Under the pieces are notes generated by a model. That model was not told the origin of the DNA. It saw nothing but the letters and a program-made list of their open reading frames with translations, and made no database searches. Positions 6,015 to 10,582 of a stretch of 10,582 nt of DNA are shown piece after piece. Made by a program: the position numbers and the translations under genes. Every line of letters begins with the position of its first letter. The stretch's first letter is position 1. The stretch is from NCBI GenBank assembly GCA_003645975.1, contig QNDP01000021.1, positions 1 through 10,582 of the forward strand, written 5' to 3'. Origin of the DNA: Candidatus Hydrothermota bacterium (GTDB lineage: Bacteria; Hydrothermota; Hydrothermia; B15-G9).

Positions 6015-7426
6015 GCAGCTTGGGACGAATCGGAACCGGGACTTATCTCGATGTGAAGACGACAATCCAACCCACTATGCTCCAAGTGCTTTCAGCAAAA
6101 CTAACCTCTATGACTGTCCTCGAATTGAAACAGCACATCGTCCATGAAATAGAGGAAAATGTGTTTTTGGATGTTAAGTCGTGGGAATACGCCGAGATCG
6201 AAATAAAAAACATACAGTCGAAAGAGGACGAATCGGTCATCCCAGAGGACAAGGCGCTGGATCTGTTGCCGTTCTTTCCTCCTTCAGGATACGAGGATGA
6301 CGAGGACGAGACCGAACCGGAGGCTCCACCGACTGGATTTTGGGACAGGCTTGAGATCCAACTATTTTCAAACTTCAAAAAGGGCACCTTAGAGTTCCGA
6401 ATCGCCCAAAAGATCATCGATTCGCTCGATGGCTCAGGGACTCTGAGCGGCACATCTGTCGAGTCAATCGCAGAATCTCTCGGCGTTCAAGTCCAAAAAG
6501 TCGAACAAATTCGGCGATTTATACTTTACAAATTTGACCCTGTCGGTATAGCTGCAAAGGACTTGAGAGAGCTTTACTTAGCCCAACTTGAACATAGGAA
6601 CTTGAAGGATACCCTGCTTTATCGTGTGTTGAAAGACGAAAGGCTTTGGTCAAGGGTCAAAAGGTTAGGCCTGAGAAGGGTTTTGATGGAAGCAGCCCGT
6701 TCCGAAAGGGAAGTTGAGGAGAATTTGAAGATCTCAACATCGCTATACTCCAATCCAGCAAGGATTTACGAATCACACGCCGACTACATCAACCCGGAGG
6801 TGATCTTTAAAGAGGTCGAAGGCAACATTATCGTCGAATTGGCCAGAGGCATATACCCACACATCTATTTGAACCAAAGATATTTGCAACTCCTGCACAA
6901 CCCTGAAGTATCGCAGGATGTCAAGTCGTTTTTGAAGAAGCAACTTGTCAGAGCACAAGTTTTTCTCCAAGCTATGGAGCAAAGACGGAAAAACATCCTC
7001 AAAGTCGCCGAATTCATTGCTCACAAGCAAAAGGATTTTCTGCTTGGAAAAACCAAATATCTCGAGCCTATCACACAAAAAGATGCCGCTGAAATGCTCG
7101 ATATGACCGTTTCCACTTTTAACCGCGTTGTCAACGGGAAATATGCGGATACGCCGGTCGGAGTTTTTGAACTGAAATTCTTTTTCTCCAGAGGGATTTC
7201 CCTTTCAGATGGCAGCAAGAAGGTAACTGTAAGCGAAATTAAGAGTTACATCAGAGAAATCATCGAAAACGAGGAGCCAGCGTCCCCATTGACCGATTCG
7301 CAGATAGCGGAAATTTTGAGAGATGAATACGGCATAGACATAGCTCGAAGGACGGTAGCAAAATATCGGATCGAATTGGGAATCCCAAGAGCCAATATCA
7401 GAAGGCGTCAAAAGCTATCCGTTTGA
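6011..7426 (+). CDS. rpoN: RNA polymerase sigma-54 factor
   Basis: RpoN directs RNA polymerase to -24/-12 promoters that need AAA+ activators. The 471-residue length is normal. Region I (about 10-52) keeps the IQPTMLQVLSAKL...LELKQHI...EIEENVFL pattern but is poor in the usual glutamines. An acidic region II follows (DDEDETEPEAPP, near 95-110), then the core-binding region with FDPVGIAAKDLRELYLAQL. The helix-turn-helix lies at about 353-378 (DAAEMLDMTVSTFNRVVNGKY) and continues TPVGVFELKFFFSRGI. The RpoN box is ARRTVAKYR (445-453), next to Ile rather than Glu. The usual HEST.SR of the recognition helix reads TVSTFNR here. The ATG overlaps the lptB stop, implying coupling, and lptB-rpoN adjacency is conserved in many bacteria. 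No hpf or ptsN follows, unlike in proteobacteria. Confidence 0.97.
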   Translation: MSSLGRIGTGTYLDVKTTIQPTMLQVLSAKLTSMTVLELKQHIVHEIEENVFLDVKSWEYAEIEIKNIQSKEDESVIPEDKALDLLPFFPPSGYEDDEDETEPEAPPTGFWDRLEIQLFSNFKKGTLEFRIAQKIIDSLDGSGTLSGTSVESIAESLGVQVQKVEQIRRFILYKFDPVGIAAKDLRELYLAQLEHRNLKDTLLYRVLKDERLWSRVKRLGLRRVLMEAARSEREVEENLKISTSLYSNPARIYESHADYINPEVIFKEVEGNIIVELARGIYPHIYLNQRYLQLLHNPEVSQDVKSFLKKQLVRAQVFLQAMEQRRKNILKVAEFIAHKQKDFLLGKTKYLEPITQKDAAEMLDMTVSTFNRVVNGKYADTPVGVFELKFFFSRGISLSDGSKKVTVSEIKSYIREIIENEEPASPLTDSQIAEILRDEYGIDIARRTVAKYRIELGIPRANIRRRQKLSV

Positions 7427-7486
7427 TTTCCAAAAATTTGTTCGCCCTAAAAACAACCCAAACATTTGCCAAGCTTGGAGGATGTC

Positions 7487-8047
7487 ATGTCATTCAAAAA
7501 ACCGAGATACCCAGCTAAAAGAGCACGGGTAGGGGTCTTCGTCGATGTCCAAAACATGTTTTATTCAGCAAAAGAGTATTACGATGGCAAGGTAGATTTT
7601 GAAAAAATTTTGGAGAACGCTGTTCGCGGTCGGTCGCTTATAACCGCGATAGCATATCTTGTTTGCGTCGAAGATGTTGATCAGTCAGCATTTATCTCTG
7701 TCCTTGAGAGGATCGGATTCACCGTCAGGACTAAGTATTTGAAACGGCGTTCAGACGGCTCAGGACGCGGCGATTGGGATATGGGGATCGCAATCGATGC
7801 GCTTCTCCGTGCTCCAAAACTCGATGTCGTCGTCATTGTCTCAGGAGACGGGGATTTTGTCGAGTTGGTTCATGCACTTAAAGCTATGGGGGTTACAGTG
7901 GAAGTCATGTCGTTTCCACAGAACACTTCGGAAGAACTTAAGCGTGCGGCGGATAGGTATCTGCCCATAGACGAAGATTTTATTAGACAGGCACATAAAT
8001 TGGAAAACGAGGAGGTTATGACCCCTGACGCTCTTGAGACTCTATAA
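7487..8047 (+). CDS. NYN-domain (LabA/DUF88-like, PIN-fold) putative ribonuclease
   Basis: NYN proteins are PIN-like metal-dependent nucleases, several of which act on RNA. The 186-residue product shows the expected acidic set: FVDVQNMF with Asp20, GDWDMGIAIDALL with Asp96, Asp98 and Asp104, and VVIVSGDGDFVELV with Asp121 and Asp123. EVMSFP and a final helix (SEELKRAADRYL) follow. All proposed catalytic Asp positions are present, so an active nuclease is plausible; substrate and role are unknown. The ATG at 7487 is preferred, with GGAGGA (7477-7482) four bases upstream. A TTG at 7466 lies before that site and is unlikely. The gene sits 60 bases after rpoN and its end overlaps kdtA. A basic N-terminus (KKPRYPAKRAR) may contact nucleic acid; this is inference. 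Confidence 0.9.
   Translation: MSFKKPRYPAKRARVGVFVDVQNMFYSAKEYYDGKVDFEKILENAVRGRSLITAIAYLVCVEDVDQSAFISVLERIGFTVRTKYLKRRSDGSGRGDWDMGIAIDALLRAPKLDVVVIVSGDGDFVELVHALKAMGVTVEVMSFPQNTSEELKRAADRYLPIDEDFIRQAHKLENEEVMTPDALETL
8011..8015 (+). promoter_or_regulatory. Ribosome binding site for kdtA, within the NYN gene
   Basis: GGAGG lies 18 bases before the TTG at 8034 but nine bases before an in-frame CTG at 8025. A stop at 8019-8021 rules out any longer start in this frame. The site therefore favours the rare CTG start, or TTG with poor spacing. Confidence 0.5.
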
Positions 8048-9275
8048 CTTTTTTTCAAATCTGTTGCCGCTGGTCGCCAACATCAAAGTGCCGCAGTTGG
8101 CCTTTAACAAAGGACTGTGGTTTCATGCGGCATCCGTCGGAGAGGTCAATGCATCATTGCCTCTGATCCAATTTTTCCACAACAGATTTCCTGACATCCC
8201 AATACTTTACACGGTCATGACGAAAACCGGCCAAAACCGTGCGAGAACGCTCCTCAAGTTTAAATGCAACACTCAGGTCATTCCCTTCCCTATGGATCAT
8301 CCCCCTTCGCTGAAGCAGATCTACAAAAATTTCGATCCGTTTGCGCTCATAGTCATAGAGACCGAATTGTGGCCGAATTTAACGCTACTGTCGCAAAGAT
8401 TTGGAGTTAAAAGTTATTTGGTGAACGCACGGCTCTCACAAAAGACCTTGCCACGATACCTGCTGATCAAACGGATCATGTCGAAAGTCGTGAACTCTTT
8501 CGATTTGATATTTGCACGCTATGAGGAGGACAAGGAGAAATTCCTGATGTTGGGTGCGAAACCCGAGAAAATTTTGACAGTTGGGAGCTTGAAATACGAC
8601 ATCCAGCTTTCGAGCATAGCGTCCAGCAAGAGATTGAAACGGAGCGACTTAGGTTATAAAGACAGCGATTTCATAGTGGTGTTCGGGAGCATTCGCTCGA
8701 AGGAAGAAGATGAAATAGTCGAAGCCATAAAAAAGCTGGATTTGCATAGACATCCGGACATAAAGGTTATCGTCGCACCGAGACACCTCGACCGTGCGCC
8801 CCATTTCGCATCCAAACTGAGGGACGCTGGGATAAAATTCGTCTTTAGGACTCAAGGATTTAATCCAAACGGACGCATATTGATCCTCGACACAATCGGC
8901 GAGCTCGTTGCGTTCTATCGGATTGCCGATGTGGCCTTTGTCGGCGGCTCACTTGCGAACTACGGAGGCCACAACATCCTTGAGCCTGCAAGCTGTGGTG
9001 TCCCTGTGATTTTCGGTCCATTCGTCTGGAATGTCAGACACGAGGCAAAAGGACTCCTTCTTTGCAAGGGCGGGTTCCTTGTAAAAAATGCGGATGAGCT
9101 GGCATCGCTGATCCTAAGATTGAGGGACGACATCTCCACGCTCATAGAGGCCGGGATAAATGCAGAAAAATTCACGCGAGAAAAGGCCGGAGTTGCCAAA
9201 AAGATCGGCCAAATCATTGCCAAAAGAGTGGGGCTGAGACCCAAAATTGGGTTCAGAATAAAGCCGAGAGATTGA
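8034..9275 (+). CDS. kdtA: 3-deoxy-D-manno-octulosonic acid (KDO) transferase, WaaA/KdtA
   Basis: WaaA transfers KDO from CMP-KDO to lipid IVA at the cytoplasmic face of the inner membrane, an early step of LPS core assembly. Landmarks in the 413-residue protein are WFHAASVGEVNASLPL (29-44, with Glu37 at the catalytic-base position), ETELWPNL, LVNARLS, the CMP-sugar fold start VVFGSIRSKEEDE, VAPRHLDRA, and the donor-binding GGHNILEPASCGVPVIFGP (311-329). The N-terminal segment before the GEV motif is short compared with the Escherichia coli enzyme, whose start includes a membrane anchor and basic linker. Here only a hydrophobic LYNFFSNLLPLV remains. The start is uncertain: TTG 8034 is listed, while CTG 8025 fits the ribosome site better and would add three residues. 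It overlaps the NYN gene, so translation is probably coupled. Confidence 0.94.
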   Translation: MRLYNFFSNLLPLVANIKVPQLAFNKGLWFHAASVGEVNASLPLIQFFHNRFPDIPILYTVMTKTGQNRARTLLKFKCNTQVIPFPMDHPPSLKQIYKNFDPFALIVIETELWPNLTLLSQRFGVKSYLVNARLSQKTLPRYLLIKRIMSKVVNSFDLIFARYEEDKEKFLMLGAKPEKILTVGSLKYDIQLSSIASSKRLKRSDLGYKDSDFIVVFGSIRSKEEDEIVEAIKKLDLHRHPDIKVIVAPRHLDRAPHFASKLRDAGIKFVFRTQGFNPNGRILILDTIGELVAFYRIADVAFVGGSLANYGGHNILEPASCGVPVIFGPFVWNVRHEAKGLLLCKGGFLVKNADELASLILRLRDDISTLIEAGINAEKFTREKAGVAKKIGQIIAKRVGLRPKIGFRIKPRD

Positions 9276-9336
9276 CAAAAACATGATTTTGGACGACAAG
9301 TTTTGAGCAAACGGTGTGATTGAAAGAGAAATATGG

Positions 9337-9341
9337 GGAGG
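9337..9341 (+). promoter_or_regulatory. Ribosome binding site deciding the start of the diiron protein gene
   Basis: GGAGG is seven bases before ATG 9349. An upstream in-frame start at 9316 precedes this site and is therefore rejected. Confidence 0.7.
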
Positions 9342-9348
9342 TTCAAAT

Positions 9349-10455
9349 ATGGCGGCTTATGGATTTTATGAAATAGGTAAGGAATTTTATCTTTTGCGCA
9401 GTGGCGAACCGGAGTTCCACAGGAACATCTATTTCAAAAGGTTTGTCGGACCCGACGGACGCACTGTCAACATGATTATGGATCCCGGAACCAAACTCGA
9501 CCTGAACGAGATAGTCAAAGTCTCCAAACAACTTTTCGGCGGCATCGCAAACATCGACATAATTTTTGTCAGCCATCAAGACCCCGATTTGACATCCAAT
9601 CTCGACGCCATCATGTCGGCTGCACCTCGTTCATTGGTGCTGGCCTCGATGGATACATGGCGTTTGATCAGGATGTATGGGCTACCAGAGCGGAGATTTA
9701 AGGCCATAGAGGATTTTAGGACGGATACGCTTAGGATCAAAAAGACCGGACATACTGTCAAATTCATTCCGGCTCACTATTGCCACTTTCGAGGAGCTAT
9801 GATGTTTTACGATTTTGAAAGCAGAGTGTTGTTCACAGGGGACTTTCTCGGTGGCACAAACACCAGAACCGGGGAAGGCATATTCGCTACAGAGGAGTCA
9901 TGGGACGGTATCGCATTGTTCCATCAGATTTATATGCCGACCAAAAGTGTGGTTCGAGAGACCATCGACCGCATAGGGCTTCTCGACCCGTTTCCAGAAG
10001 TTATTGCGCCGCAACATGGTGATGTCATCAAGGGTAAACTGATCTTCGAGTTCCTGAACAGGTTGATGGATCTGGATGTGGGGATTGATCTGCTCGAAAA
10101 GGCCAAACCGGAAAAAGAGGTTGTCATCCTTGCTATCAACGATTTTCTGGAAAAACTCAAAGCTTTTTCGACTTCGATCTATCAACTGATACTGAACGAT
10201 ATGAGGAAACCGGGACAGTTCACAACGACTTTTGTGGTGTCAGGGGATATGGTTACCGATTTGAAAATCGACATAAATGACGCACTTAGACTAATTTGGA
10301 ACCTGATCGAGCGTTACACAAGTGCAAACCCTACGGATGCGGGGCGGGTTAAAGGATTGCTGATTCAGGTCTTGAACGAATACAAAATAAAACTGCCTTT
10401 CCGGCTCAAGCCCGAAGAATCCAAACCTTTCAAGGAAATCTTGTCGGATATGTGA
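9349..10455 (+). CDS. Metallo-beta-lactamase-fold diiron protein, FprA/ODP-like, without flavodoxin domain
   Basis: The 368-residue product resembles the diiron half of flavodiiron proteins, which reduce O2 or NO, and the oxygen-binding ODP group, some of which are linked to signalling. Likely metal ligands are His76, Asp78 and Asp80 in SHQDPDLTSN, His146 in HFRGAMMFYD (His143 nearby), Asp165 in VLFTGDFLGG, and His223 in IAPQHGDVI. The usual HxExDH is HxDxDL here, with Asp replacing Glu and the last His replaced by Leu. No flavodoxin module follows. Instead residues about 230-368 form an unrecognised region, helical at first (FEFLNRLMDLDVGIDLLEKA, then EVVILAINDFLEKLKAF) and then mixed. Enzyme versus O2/NO sensor cannot be decided. 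The gene lies 73 bases after kdtA, with its own strong ribosome site. Confidence 0.88.
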   Translation: MAAYGFYEIGKEFYLLRSGEPEFHRNIYFKRFVGPDGRTVNMIMDPGTKLDLNEIVKVSKQLFGGIANIDIIFVSHQDPDLTSNLDAIMSAAPRSLVLASMDTWRLIRMYGLPERRFKAIEDFRTDTLRIKKTGHTVKFIPAHYCHFRGAMMFYDFESRVLFTGDFLGGTNTRTGEGIFATEESWDGIALFHQIYMPTKSVVRETIDRIGLLDPFPEVIAPQHGDVIKGKLIFEFLNRLMDLDVGIDLLEKAKPEKEVVILAINDFLEKLKAFSTSIYQLILNDMRKPGQFTTTFVVSGDMVTDLKIDINDALRLIWNLIERYTSANPTDAGRVKGLLIQVLNEYKIKLPFRLKPEESKPFKEILSDM

Positions 10456-10456
10456 T

Positions 10457-10474
10457 CAAAAGATCCGATGGATC
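10457..10474 (-). terminator. Weak hairpin, possible terminator for murA
   Basis: Read on the minus strand, GATCC and GGATC form a five-base stem around a three-base loop, followed at once by TTTT. It lies in the 40-base gap between convergent genes. The stem is short, so this is a weak call. Confidence 0.22.
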
Positions 10475-10495
10475 AAGATATTGTGGAGGCAGGAC

Positions 10496-10582
10496 TCAAA
10501 CTTTGACCCTTTTGATGTGTGCGCCGAGAAGCGTGAGCTTCTCCTCAAACCGCTCATATCCTCTGTCGAGATGGTAAATGTG
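10496..10582 (-). CDS. murA: UDP-N-acetylglucosamine 1-carboxyvinyltransferase (MurA), C-terminal end
   Basis: The minus strand from the window edge reads 28 codons and a TGA stop (10498-10496). The peptide HIYHLDRGYERFEEK followed by LTLLGAHIKRVKV is the conserved C-terminus of MurA (DRGYE.f..KL..LGA.I.R). MurA adds enolpyruvate from PEP to UDP-GlcNAc in the first committed step of peptidoglycan synthesis. Only this tail is present, so the catalytic Cys loop cannot be examined. It runs convergent to the diiron gene. MurA rather than AroA is favoured because of DRGYE and LGAHI. Confidence 0.88.
   Translation of the reverse strand, partial: HIYHLDRGYERFEEKLTLLGAHIKRVKV

Noticed and set aside
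9272..9300. TTGACA at the end of kdtA as a separate promoter for the diiron gene
   Set aside because: No acceptable -10 hexamer 15-19 bases downstream.
10469..10507. 12-codon open frame between the diiron gene and murA
   Set aside because: Too short, no ribosome site, and it overlaps the murA end.

Overview
This window comes from the chromosome of a diderm (LPS-type) bacterium with anaerobic energy metabolism. It carries genes for LPS core assembly and export (a KDO transferase and LptB), a peptidoglycan enzyme (the C-terminus of MurA), an outer-membrane-barrel candidate, and the start of rnfC of the Rnf ion-pumping ferredoxin:NAD oxidoreductase. It also has sigma-54. The gene contents are housekeeping and I see no mobile element, CRISPR array, tRNA or rRNA. 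GC is moderate by eye, Arg AGG/AGA codons are common, and most genes are packed with strong GGAGG ribosome sites. The proteins match no model organism that I know closely. An uncultured FCB-like or candidate-phylum bacterium is a guess only.

Layout. (1) Bases 1-527, minus strand: 5' part of rnfC. (2) Bases 528-727: divergent control region in which one palindromic TTGCAA can act as -35 for both directions and also lies in a sigma-54-type GG-N10-GC element. (3) Bases 728-3621, plus strand: mannose-1-phosphate guanylyltransferase, a secreted protein built from an internally duplicated beta-rich domain, and, directly abutting, a candidate outer-membrane beta-barrel. (4) Bases 3797-5127, minus strand: prenyl diphosphate synthase translationally coupled (TGATG) to a divergent PAP2 (YuiD/DUF212) membrane protein; the promoter suggests a leaderless message. 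(5) Bases 5292-10455, plus strand: lptB - rpoN - NYN-domain nuclease-like gene - kdtA - diiron metallo-beta-lactamase-fold gene, with overlaps or short gaps, probably one operon or two. (6) Bases 10496-10582, minus strand: the last 28 codons of murA, convergent with the operon.

How they work together. KdtA attaches KDO to lipid A, LptB powers LPS export, MurA and the prenyl diphosphate synthase feed peptidoglycan and lipid carriers, and ManC makes GDP-mannose for glycans. The two unrecognised proteins after manC are exported and may form a periplasm/outer-membrane pair. The lptB-rpoN adjacency is widely conserved. The NYN gene and the diiron protein are less expected neighbours and are the main points of novelty, along with the duplicated secreted protein and a divergent sigma-54 DNA-binding helix. 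I found no convincing entirely new multi-gene defence or metabolic system.
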